From: Desulfofustis sp.
GTDB taxonomy: Bacteria; Desulfobacterota; Desulfobulbia; Desulfobulbales; Desulfocapsaceae
Assembly (NCBI GenBank): GCA_022340565.1
Contig: JAJDNR010000026.1
Span: forward strand, 1 to 64,000
DNA length: 64,000 bases
Direction: 5' to 3'
Shown: piece by piece, positions 56,730 through 64,000 of the stretch
How positions within the stretch are numbered: the stretch's first letter is position 1
Layout of the letters: each line of letters starts with the position of its first letter
The notes under the pieces: model-generated
The model's database searches: none
Seen by the model: the letters and a program-made list of their open reading frames with translations, nothing else
What the model was told of the DNA's origin: nothing
Translations under genes and position numbers: made by a program

Positions 56730-58256
56730 CTACTCGACAACCTCGACGCTTCCCCCCCGCCTCGGATCTCCTGCTCCGCCCTCCCCCGGAATCACCGCAT
56801 GAACGCCGCCGAAATAGACGTCTCGGCATTCCCAGCAGTTGAGTTCAACCGAACGGCGGAGTATGTCGAGCGCCGTTTTTTCAAAACCGGGCTCGACCTG
56901 CACGACGCTGCCGTCCCAATGCAGACGCGGGGCCTCCACCGCCTCCTTGAGATTTCTGTTGAAGTCGACGATCTGATTGAGAACCTGACTGATCGCCGTC
57001 CTGATGCGCTTCGAGCCGCCGCTGCCGATCACCAGCGAAACGGCGCCGTCTTTGATGAGCAGCGACGGTGACATCATCGAACCGACCCGCTGTCCGGGAG
57101 GGCTCGAGTGGAATCCGCCGGGATGAAGATCATCTTCACCCATCATGTTGTTGAGCATGATCCCGGTTCCCGGAGCAAAATATCCAGAGCCTTCGCCGTT
57201 GGAGCAGGTCATGGAAGCGCAGTTGCCCTCTTTATCGGCGATGCTGATATGGGTGGTTCCTCTGCTGAAGATGCGCAGTTGTTGAACCGATCGATCGTGG
57301 TCACCGTCGGCCCAGAAACGCTCGAGCTGTTTCCCGCTGGTTATCCCGGACTCCCGGATTTTTTCTACCTCCTGCATCAGTGCCACGGTTCTGCACAGAT
57401 GCTTGCCATCGCCCCAGCCTCCTCGATAAGGCCCCGCTTTTTCAAGCAGACCGATGGAGAGCCCGATCAAAGCACCCCCGACGGAGGGCTCGGGAGCCGT
57501 CAGCAGTTCATGCCCCCGGTAGGAGATCTTCAACGGCGACCGCTCGATCACCCGGTATGAAGCCAGATCGGTGCTGCTGAGCAGCCCGCCGGCCTCACCC
57601 ATATCGCGATCTATGGCAGCGGCGATCTCTCCGGCATAGAAGTTCGCCCCGCCGTCGGCGGCAATCTCCTCGAGGAACTCTGCGCCGAGCGGGTTTTCAA
57701 GAAGTTCTCCGCCCTTCTTGTAGACCCCGCCGGGTTCGTAGAGCGCTCGCCCCTGCTCATGAAGCGTCATGATCGGATAGAGCAGACCGAGAAAAACACC
57801 CTGCTGTTCATTGATGAGGTGGCACCGTGCCAGTTCTTTCGCCGGGGCGATAACCTCGGCCAGGTTCATCCTGCCGAGGCGCCGCTGGGTATGGATCAGG
57901 CCTTTGAGGGTGCCGGGAACGGCAACGGAGCCGCAGCCGATATTGAAATCCTGGGTGGATCCGGAAAACTGCACCGTCACCGGGAAGAAATCTCCGACCG
58001 CAGACACATCAGCTCTGCCAAGCCCCGGCGTATCGACAAAAAAATCGAAGAACAGTTCCTGGCCGAACCGGGCGCTGTGACCAATCAGCAGTCCCCCGCC
58101 CCCGAGACTGTTCAGGGACGGCTCCACCACGGCCGATGCAAAGCCGGCAGCCACGACCGCGTCGAACGCGTTGCCCCCTTCCCTGAGAACATCCGCCGCA
58201 GTAGCGCTCACCAGACTGTGTCCGGAGGCAACGATCGATCTGGAATATCTGCTCAT
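56730..58256 (-). CDS. ggt: gamma-glutamyltranspeptidase family protein
   Basis: A 508-residue N-terminal-nucleophile hydrolase. SRGTTHISIADKEGNCASMTCS contains the threonine where the proenzyme cleaves itself; GGGGLLIGH and GSGGSKRIRTAISQVL are substrate-binding blocks. It lacks a signal peptide, unlike E. coli Ggt, so it is probably cytosolic. It overlaps the upstream ligase by four bases, a sign that it acts on the same gamma-glutamyl product. A few GGT-like proteins are cephalosporin acylase-type; this cannot be excluded. Confidence 0.88.
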   Translation of the reverse strand: MSRYSRSIVASGHSLVSATAADVLREGGNAFDAVVAAGFASAVVEPSLNSLGGGGLLIGHSARFGQELFFDFFVDTPGLGRADVSAVGDFFPVTVQFSGSTQDFNIGCGSVAVPGTLKGLIHTQRRLGRMNLAEVIAPAKELARCHLINEQQGVFLGLLYPIMTLHEQGRALYEPGGVYKKGGELLENPLGAEFLEEIAADGGANFYAGEIAAAIDRDMGEAGGLLSSTDLASYRVIERSPLKISYRGHELLTAPEPSVGGALIGLSIGLLEKAGPYRGGWGDGKHLCRTVALMQEVEKIRESGITSGKQLERFWADGDHDRSVQQLRIFSRGTTHISIADKEGNCASMTCSNGEGSGYFAPGTGIMLNNMMGEDDLHPGGFHSSPPGQRVGSMMSPSLLIKDGAVSLVIGSGGSKRIRTAISQVLNQIVDFNRNLKEAVEAPRLHWDGSVVQVEPGFEKTALDILRRSVELNCWECRDVYFGGVHAVIPGEGGAGDPRRGGSVEVVE

Positions 58257-59365
58257 TGCCAGAAGTCTTCGTGGATATCTCGCACGACTGCGGCAAAGTC
58301 GCCTGAACGCCGGTAAATGTGCCGCATCCGATCGGCTCCCGTGCCACCTGAAATAACCGTATCAAGCTGGTTCAGATACCGATCTGAACCGAGTCGGGCA
58401 GCATAAGCCTTGAGTTTTCGTTTCAGCACCATCGCCGCAAGCCGGTACTGCATCGCGTGCGCCCCGAGAATTCCCGCGGGATCAATGAATCTGCCTTCAA
58501 GGCCATGTCGAGCAGCCTGCCACTTGTTTGCCTTCAGCAGAAAGCTGCTCATCGGTCCGGCGGCTTCGCCTTCTTCCGCCAGCCAGGCAACGCAGCTCTG
58601 GATCATGGCAACGAGAGCGAGAATCTCGGTGAATCTGACCGGGAGGTCGCAGATCCGTATTTCCAGGGTCCCCAATTCCGGATTCGGCCGGGCATCAAGC
58701 CACAAATCCCTGAACCCCTCGATAATGCCATGGCTTGCCAGTTCCTGTATCACTTCGTCAAAATGAGCCCAATCCCTGAAGTGTTCGTAGATCCCGGCCA
58801 GCGGCAGGACTTCAAACAGTTTCGTTCGATAGGACATCAGACCGGTGTCGATGGACTGATAAAACGGGGATGAACATGACAGAACGAGAAAAATCGGCAA
58901 AAATGGCTGTATCAGATTGCAGACCTTGATAGCGCTGTCGCCATCGGGCAGGCCGACATGAACGTGCAGCCCCTGTGAGATGAATCTCCGGCCGACGATC
59001 TGCAGTTCCTCCATGATCCTTTCATATCGGTTATTCTCGGTGAGTTCCTGGTCGACACCACGGGCAAAGGGGTGCAGGCTGGCGGCGTAAAGCAGGAAAT
59101 CATTCGCTTCGGCAAGTTCCTCGGCAAGCGCAATGGTCTGCAGCAAGTCATTCTCAACGTCACGGACATTGGTGCAGATCCCGGTCCGGATCTCAAGGAT
59201 GGATTTGATGAATTCGAGCGACAATCGCGGTCGCAGAATGTTCGGTGCCTGCTCGAACAGCATCGGGCCAAAGGGCACCAGTCTGAATTCGGCCCTGTCG
59301 AGAATCTGAAATTCGATTTCCACTCCCAGCGTGTATGAACTGTTCGATGCGAAATCCATGACCAT
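58253..59365 (-). CDS. carboxylate-amine ligase, GCS2/YbdK family
   Basis: A 370-residue ATP-grasp-like ligase related to glutamate-cysteine ligase. LGVEIEFQILD opens the fold; GRRFISQGLHVHVGLPDG and DARPNPELGTLEIRICDLPV carry conserved metal and substrate positions. YbdK itself has weak glutamate-cysteine ligase activity, and the physiological product is unknown for most members. It overlaps ggt and is 19 bases after the M20 gene, forming an operon built around gamma-glutamyl or similar amide bonds. Confidence 0.88.
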   Translation of the reverse strand: MVMDFASNSSYTLGVEIEFQILDRAEFRLVPFGPMLFEQAPNILRPRLSLEFIKSILEIRTGICTNVRDVENDLLQTIALAEELAEANDFLLYAASLHPFARGVDQELTENNRYERIMEELQIVGRRFISQGLHVHVGLPDGDSAIKVCNLIQPFLPIFLVLSCSSPFYQSIDTGLMSYRTKLFEVLPLAGIYEHFRDWAHFDEVIQELASHGIIEGFRDLWLDARPNPELGTLEIRICDLPVRFTEILALVAMIQSCVAWLAEEGEAAGPMSSFLLKANKWQAARHGLEGRFIDPAGILGAHAMQYRLAAMVLKRKLKAYAARLGSDRYLNQLDTVISGGTGADRMRHIYRRSGDFAAVVRDIHEDFWQ

Positions 59366-59384
59366 CTACGCTGAAACTGTGAGT

Positions 59385-60578
59385 TTACCGCCGATACGCG
59401 TCGAGCCAGTGGTACGCTGCCATGGCCAGCCAGGATGCTCCGACTTTCAGACAGTTTTCGTCAAAATCGAAGGTGGCGCTGTGGGCAGGCCCGGCACCGC
59501 CTGGCAACATCGCCCCGAACCGGACCATGCAGCCCTCGATATACTGCTGGTAAAAGGAGAAATCTTCGCCTCCGAGGCTCGGATACCCTTGGCAAGTGAC
59601 GCCGTCCTCGCCTACCACTTGAGCTGCCGCCCGACGGGCTATGGCGGTTGCTTGCGGTCCGTTTATCACAGCCGGAAGCCCCTGGTCGAAGACGATGTCC
59701 GCGCGAAGGTCATACATGGTTGAAATCGACTGGACCACCCGTTTCAACCCCCAGATAGTCTTCTCTCTGGTCATCTCGTCGGTTGACCTGACGGTTCCCT
59801 TCAGAACGGCCTGGGCGGCAATGATATTGTGCGCGTTGCCGGCCTGGAAACTGCCGATGGTGATCACCTCCGACTTGTTCGGATCCACTTCCCGCGAAAC
59901 CAGCGTCTGGATGATCATGACCAGGCTCGATGCCGCCACGATCGAGTCAGTCCCCTCATGCGGGCGGGCTGCGTGCCCACCACGGCCGTTCAAGGTGATG
60001 GTGAAAGGATCGGCGAAGGCGCAGATCAACCCCTCGTCGACGATGATCATGCCGGTTCTATAGTGAGTGTCGATGTGGCCGCCGAATATGGCCTGCACAC
60101 CATCCAGGATTCCTTCGCGGATCAACTGCGCTGCACCGTTTCCGTGTTCTTCTGCAGGCTGGAATATCAGTCTCACGCCACCCGGCAGCGATGGTCCGTT
60201 TTTCAGCAGCGCAGCGGCTCCCAGAAGCATCGCCACGTGTCCGTCATGTCCGCAGGCATGCATGATGCCGTGCTGCTCCGACGCAAAGGGCAGGCCGGTT
60301 CCCTCGGTAATCGGCAGTGCGTCCATATCCGCCCGCAGGCCGACACAACCGCCAGTTCCGCACCCGCCTATGTGCGCGGCGATGCCGGTTCCGCCGTAGC
60401 CGCCGGTAAACTCGATGCCGAGCGATTGCAGTTGCTCCTTGATAAACTCCGAACAGCGATGCTCGTCATAGGAGGTTTCCGGATGTTTGTGGATATGTCT
60501 GCGCACTCCCACCATCCACTGCTCCAGTTCTTCACTGACAGGGAACAATGGCTGGTTTTGGTTTCCCGAATTACTCAA
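59385..60578 (-). CDS. M20 family amidohydrolase
   Basis: A 397-residue metallo-aminoacylase. VRRHIHKHPETSYDE, GLRADMDALPI, HACGHDGHVAMLLGAA, IFQPAEEHGNGA and GGEDFSFYQQ are the zinc and dimerisation blocks of the hippurate/N-acyl-amino acid hydrolase group. It has no signal peptide. The start is TTG at 60578, supported by GGAG nine bases upstream; ATG 60515 would cut the first helix. It overlaps the DUF4177 gene by eight bases and lies just upstream of the ligase. Confidence 0.9.
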   Translation of the reverse strand: MSNSGNQNQPLFPVSEELEQWMVGVRRHIHKHPETSYDEHRCSEFIKEQLQSLGIEFTGGYGGTGIAAHIGGCGTGGCVGLRADMDALPITEGTGLPFASEQHGIMHACGHDGHVAMLLGAAALLKNGPSLPGGVRLIFQPAEEHGNGAAQLIREGILDGVQAIFGGHIDTHYRTGMIIVDEGLICAFADPFTITLNGRGGHAARPHEGTDSIVAASSLVMIIQTLVSREVDPNKSEVITIGSFQAGNAHNIIAAQAVLKGTVRSTDEMTREKTIWGLKRVVQSISTMYDLRADIVFDQGLPAVINGPQATAIARRAAAQVVGEDGVTCQGYPSLGGEDFSFYQQYIEGCMVRFGAMLPGGAGPAHSATFDFDENCLKVGASWLAMAAYHWLDAYRR

Positions 60579-61077
60579 TTCTTATCGCTCCAATTCTCTT
60601 CTCAGCGGAATCTTCGTCTTCCTCCGGGAAATCTCTGTCTTCAGCGACGATCTGATCTTCATGCGGTTCATGCTCCCACCGTCCATCCGCATCGTGATTT
60701 TCATCCTGGTATTCTTCGTATTCTTCTATTTCAGGTTCTTGATGGGTGTCCTCTTCCTGGAACTGATCGTCCCGCTGGTATGCTGCAGGTTCCAGCGGTT
60801 CTTCCCAGGTATCTGGTTTTTCCATCTCCTCTTCATCCGGGTGGGTTTGGTCTTGCTCATCTCCGGGCAACTCACCATAGGTTGCGGGCACCTGCCCCAA
60901 CGGCTGTCTGAAAAAGCAGATGATGCCGTTTTGCACCTCGATTACCGAAACCAGTTCCCATCCCGATTGTCCGAACCGATTGAGCTGTTCCTCTATTTCC
61001 GCCTCGTCGAGAAACGGTCCACCGAGCAACCCCTCTTTTTTCAAGGCAAAATGAACGGATTTATAGCCCCATCTCAT
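60571..61077 (-). CDS. DUF4177 domain protein with long acidic tail
   Basis: A 168-residue protein. Residues 1-58 (WGYKSVHFALKKEGLL...EIEEQLNRFGQSGWELVSVIEVQNGIICFFRQP) are the DUF4177 fold. The remaining 110 residues are extremely rich in Glu and Asp (EEYEEYQDENHDADGRWEHEP) and likely disordered. ATG 61077 has GGAG upstream. Function is unknown. It is the first gene of the M20-ligase-GGT run, overlapping the M20 gene. Confidence 0.7.
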   Translation of the reverse strand: MRWGYKSVHFALKKEGLLGGPFLDEAEIEEQLNRFGQSGWELVSVIEVQNGIICFFRQPLGQVPATYGELPGDEQDQTHPDEEEMEKPDTWEEPLEPAAYQRDDQFQEEDTHQEPEIEEYEEYQDENHDADGRWEHEPHEDQIVAEDRDFPEEDEDSAEKRIGAIRIE

Positions 61078-61133
61078 CACTCACTCCATCTCCCTCACGA
61101 GCCGCCGGTTTTGTCCTGATTGTTCTATATACC

Positions 61134-62999
61134 CTACTGTTTTTTGAACATGTCATTGACAAAAGTCCCCTCGTAACGAGTACCGTCGGCCAGTTTCAAA
61201 ACACCGTAGCCATTTCTCCTGCCTTCGGTAAACTCTCCGACATAGGTGGAACCGTCACTGGCTGTGAGTGTCCCCTTGCCATCGGGTAAATCGTTCTTGA
61301 ACATGCCTTCATAGACCGAACCGTCCGTATAATTCATTTTGCCCTTGCCATGGAAACTGCCGTACCTGAAATGGCCTTTGTAACGACTGCCGTCGGCGAA
61401 CTGATATTCTCCGACCCCGTCGAACAGGTCGTTCTTGAACTCACCGACGTAGGCAGTTCCGTCAGGGTAGACGAATCTCCCGTCGCCGTCCCGTTTGCCC
61501 ATCAGATACCAGCCGGTATATTGCCGGCCGTCTGCAAAGGTGTAGGTCCCCTTGCCGTTGAACGAACCGAGCTCGAATTCTCCCTCGTAGACGTCACCGT
61601 TGGCAAATTCGAGGGTTCCCTTGCCGTGCTTCAAGCCGTCTTTGACCTGTCCCGTATACCTGCTCTTGTCGGGAAAGACAAAAACGATTTCGCCGTTCAT
61701 GGGCTGATCCCCTTTCTTGCCCTGCCAGATGACGCCGTCCGCATACACCAGACTGGCACCCTGCGGGGTATCACCATGTCCGCTTTTACCGGTCTGGACG
61801 CTTGCAGACGGTAACTCTGCAGACGACACCGCTCTTTCCGGTTCGGCAGTTTCGGGACTCCGGTCTTGTGCAGGTCCCCCGAGGCTCGATTCAACGATCG
61901 GTGCAGCCTCTGCGGTTCCGGCTGCGGCCGCCACGCCCACCGGCTCGGGTGCCTGAGGTGCAGCCGGAGTCGTTGTTCCGATAGCTGCTTCGTCGACCGG
62001 AACAACCGGAGAGCCGTCCGCGAACTCACCTTTGAACACCCGCCCGTCGCTGTACTCCATCTTACCTTTACCGTGAAGCTTGCCGTCCTGGAAGTCTCCG
62101 GTATATACAGAGCCGTCGGAGTAGTGATAGATGCCCTTGCCGTGCATCTGCCCGGCCCGGAAATCTCCTTCGTAGCGGCTTCCGTCTTCAAATACCATGG
62201 TACCTTTCCCCTCGGCAAGGCCCCCCGCAAACCCGCCGGTGTATACCGAGCCGTTGGCATACCGCATCTCGCCGTGGCCGTTGAACAGGTCGTTCTTGAA
62301 TTCACCGGTGTAGGTGTTTCCGTCGCTGTAGCTCAGCGTACCCAGGCCCGAGAACTGATCGGATTGGAATTCACCTTCGTATATGTCGCCGTTCGGCAAT
62401 TCCCATTTCCCGAACCCCTCTTTGATATCGTCCTTCAACTCGCCGCGGTATATCGATCCATCAGGGTACGACCGTACACCGGTACCGTGGGGTCTGCCAT
62501 TGCTGAACATCCCCTCGTACCAGCTGCCGTCCGCATAGAGCAGGCGGCCGCTGCCGTCGATCATATTATTGCGGAATTCGCCCTTGTATTCCCGGCCGTC
62601 GGGGAAAAACAGTACACCTTTACCATGGAAACGGCCGAGCCTGAACTCTCCCCGATACCTCGTCCCGTCAGCGCCTACCAGGTAGCCTTGCCCTTCGATA
62701 ACGCCATCTCTGAATTCCCCCTCGTAGCGGCGGCCGTCGCTGCCGGTGAGGGTGCCCCTCCCGGAGATCTTTCCCCGCTGGAAGGTACCGCTGTAAACCG
62801 TGCCGTCCGGATAGGTCAGTGTTCCCGTTCCATTGGCCGTACCGTCCATAAAGCTGCCGCTGTATCTTTTCCCGTCATCCGACACATAGGTCCCGACGCC
62901 CTGCACGCAATCGCCTTCCACACACCCGGACCAGGCAGCAGCGGGTAATATTAGACTTGCCATCAGAATCAGACCGCCGGTTCTCATCTTCCTACTCAT
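61134..62999 (-). CDS. secreted MORN-repeat protein
   Basis: A 621-residue exported protein. MSRKMRTGGLILMASLILPAAAWS is a signal peptide. The rest is built from 23-residue MORN units (YxGxFxxGxxxGxGxxxxxDG): about 13 in the first block (to residue 325), an Ala/Pro/Ser/Glu-rich linker of about 90 residues, then about 9 more, the first degenerate. GGTGAG precedes the ATG. MORN arrays act as elongated binding scaffolds, for lipid or protein; the target here is unknown. It is a single-gene unit. Confidence 0.9.
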   Translation of the reverse strand: MSRKMRTGGLILMASLILPAAAWSGCVEGDCVQGVGTYVSDDGKRYSGSFMDGTANGTGTLTYPDGTVYSGTFQRGKISGRGTLTGSDGRRYEGEFRDGVIEGQGYLVGADGTRYRGEFRLGRFHGKGVLFFPDGREYKGEFRNNMIDGSGRLLYADGSWYEGMFSNGRPHGTGVRSYPDGSIYRGELKDDIKEGFGKWELPNGDIYEGEFQSDQFSGLGTLSYSDGNTYTGEFKNDLFNGHGEMRYANGSVYTGGFAGGLAEGKGTMVFEDGSRYEGDFRAGQMHGKGIYHYSDGSVYTGDFQDGKLHGKGKMEYSDGRVFKGEFADGSPVVPVDEAAIGTTTPAAPQAPEPVGVAAAAGTAEAAPIVESSLGGPAQDRSPETAEPERAVSSAELPSASVQTGKSGHGDTPQGASLVYADGVIWQGKKGDQPMNGEIVFVFPDKSRYTGQVKDGLKHGKGTLEFANGDVYEGEFELGSFNGKGTYTFADGRQYTGWYLMGKRDGDGRFVYPDGTAYVGEFKNDLFDGVGEYQFADGSRYKGHFRYGSFHGKGKMNYTDGSVYEGMFKNDLPDGKGTLTASDGSTYVGEFTEGRRNGYGVLKLADGTRYEGTFVNDMFKKQ

Positions 63000-63094
63000 A
63001 GACTCACCACGCCGTTTCGATTAATCTCGCCAATGAATTTCGTACCTGTTCGATTGTACCAGATGTACTGGCGTTTTATCAGCCTGCCGATCGA

Positions 63095-63244
63095 TCAACC
63101 TGACCCCTCGGTGTCGATGCCGTCACCGCATACCCTGTCAGTCTTACCCGAGAACCTTCGCAGACGGCCTTGAAGAAGCATCCGCCCATCCCCGCGCATG
63201 AATGTCACGTGTCCGCCTGCTTCCAGCGGTACGGGCAGATCATG
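63095..63244 (-). other. short open stretch in frame after the Gate protein stop
   Basis: Directly after the TGA at 63245-63247 the same frame stays open for 49 codons (LPVPLEAGGHVTFMRGDGRMLLQGRLRRFSGK). It has plausible codon use and a GTG/ATG that could start it, but no clear ribosome site. It may be a small gene, a gene remnant, or chance. Confidence 0.25.
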
Positions 63245-64000
63245 TCAATCGCCTTTGAGCGGCCTGGGTGTTGCAAGCAAACCGGTAACACGGACTAATA
63301 CATAAATCACCAGAAGGGAAAATACCAGTCTTCCCCACAGAATACCTCCGAGTTTCGCCCCCAGCGCCATCATTATCATGGTGTCTTCTATAAGCCCGTG
63401 GCTCAGAGACATCAGCGCCAGCGAGTTGAAAATCTCCCGAGAATCCATGGATCCTTCTGTGGTTTCCCTTATAATCAGCGCTCCGCCGTAGACGATGCCG
63501 AGGAGCATACCGACCACCGTCACCGGAGCGGCGCGATGGCTCATACCCAGCCACGGCAACACCGGTTTGAGCAGATTCTCGCACAGCCTGATGACACCGA
63601 GTGCCCTGAGCACGCGCATCGCCAGCAGGACAGCAAAAATAACCAGACATACCATAAAGATATTGAAGCACTGGTTCAACGCCCACTGCGCGAGGGACTG
63701 GTGTTCGGGAGTCTGCCTGAATATGGTCGCTGCAGGATACTGCCAGATTGAAAAACGATTGCAGATAGCATGGAGTAACATACCATAACCGAGCGCTCCG
63801 AACACCCGGATCGCAGCCATCGGCAAAAAACCTGCGCCGGCTTTTCGGGTGATGGACTGTTCAATCGGCAGCGAATGCGCGATCAATATGAGCGAACAGA
63901 GTACCGTCAGGTCCGCCGCGGTGAGGGTGAGCGAGGGTACCAGCGCAGCCAGTACGCCGATGCCGCCGTACGGTGTCGTCAGCAGAGCGGTGGCCCAGAC
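63245..64000 (-). CDS. nucleoside-recognition (Gate) domain membrane protein, 5' end outside the window
   Basis: The frame is open to the window edge, so the ORF-track start (a TTG at 63886) is not the real one; at least 251 residues are present. TALLTTPYGGIGVLAALVPSLTLTAADLTVLCSLILIAHSLPIEQSI and SMDSREIFNSLALMSLSHGLIEDTMIMMALGA are Gate-domain repeats found in nucleoside-transporter and spore-maturation SpmA/SpmB-type proteins. At least six membrane helices. The substrate is unknown. Confidence 0.8.
   Translation of the reverse strand, partial: VWATALLTTPYGGIGVLAALVPSLTLTAADLTVLCSLILIAHSLPIEQSITRKAGAGFLPMAAIRVFGALGYGMLLHAICNRFSIWQYPAATIFRQTPEHQSLAQWALNQCFNIFMVCLVIFAVLLAMRVLRALGVIRLCENLLKPVLPWLGMSHRAAPVTVVGMLLGIVYGGALIIRETTEGSMDSREIFNSLALMSLSHGLIEDTMIMMALGAKLGGILWGRLVFSLLVIYVLVRVTGLLATPRPLKGD

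Noticed and set aside
61134-62999. CRISPR-like or satellite DNA array with 69-base period
   Set aside because: The periodicity comes from 23-residue MORN repeats in an intact protein; DNA units differ too much for CRISPR.

Overview
The window reads as a GC-rich bacterial chromosome with genes packed on both strands. It contains no rRNA, no CRISPR array and no recognisable transposase. The gene families point to an anaerobic Desulfobacterota-type (deltaproteobacterial) lineage, most plausibly a lactate-using sulfate reducer related to the Desulfobulbales. The reasons are a pta-ackA-LUD-LUD/FeS operon like the 'organic acid oxidation' region of Desulfovibrio, TAXI-TRAP transport, an FmdE-type protein, CarD, hslVU behind xerC, and a PilSR-like pair. 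The assignment is an inference; no taxonomic marker was searched.

Layout. 1-2.1 kb: a gamma-glutamylcyclotransferase-like protein, a tiny lipoprotein and asd. 2.1-10.5 kb (all minus): pta-ackA-lutC-like-lutAB-like, which oxidises lactate and conserves energy from acetyl-CoA, followed by ypeA, a hydrolase, a DUF3465 protein and an unknown winged-helix-like protein. 10.6-15.3 kb: a secreted PA14 protein, then a TAXI receptor, a fused TRAP permease and an FmdE-domain protein. 15.3-22 kb: a PldB-like hydrolase, class III FBPase, a divergent GlpX-like protein, and a family-3 binding protein coupled to nhaA. 22-26.5 kb: a pentapeptide-repeat lipoprotein overlapping dnaE. 26.55-26.87 kb: a gene-free stretch with a large nested inverted repeat. 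26.9-29.8 kb (minus): xerC-hslV-hslU. 29.9-33.1 kb: xseB-ispA-dxs. 33.1-36.5 kb (minus): a nucleotide-sugar epimerase, class II aldolase and a frameshifted tatC. 36.7-39.8 kb: a PilR/PilS-like two-component pair.

39.8-53 kb (minus) is a long housekeeping block: serA, a DUF1844 protein, ispE, tRNA-Gln, prs, rplY, pth, carD, rluD-like, coaE, rho, rpmE, prfA, prmC and murA. Good sigma-70 promoters are visible for serA, rho and rpmE, with hairpins after rplY and rpmE. 53-56.4 kb (plus): gltX-glnS from a clear promoter divergent from serA. 56.4-61.1 kb (minus): a DUF4177 protein with an acidic tail, an M20 amidohydrolase, a YbdK-type carboxylate-amine ligase, gamma-glutamyltranspeptidase and a small membrane protein, which together look like a gamma-glutamyl operon. 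61.1-63 kb: a secreted MORN-repeat protein with 23-residue units. 63.2-64 kb: a membrane nucleoside-recognition (Gate) protein cut by the window edge.

Points most worth following: (1) a GlpX homologue lacking several expected catalytic acids beside a class III FBPase; (2) tatC broken, or recoded, at a T9 run; (3) the nested palindrome after dnaE; (4) the translationally coupled ligase-GGT-amidohydrolase operon; (5) ispE ending inside tRNA-Gln; (6) a palindrome over the promoter of the lipoprotein-dnaE unit. I did not see a clearly new defence or mobile system.
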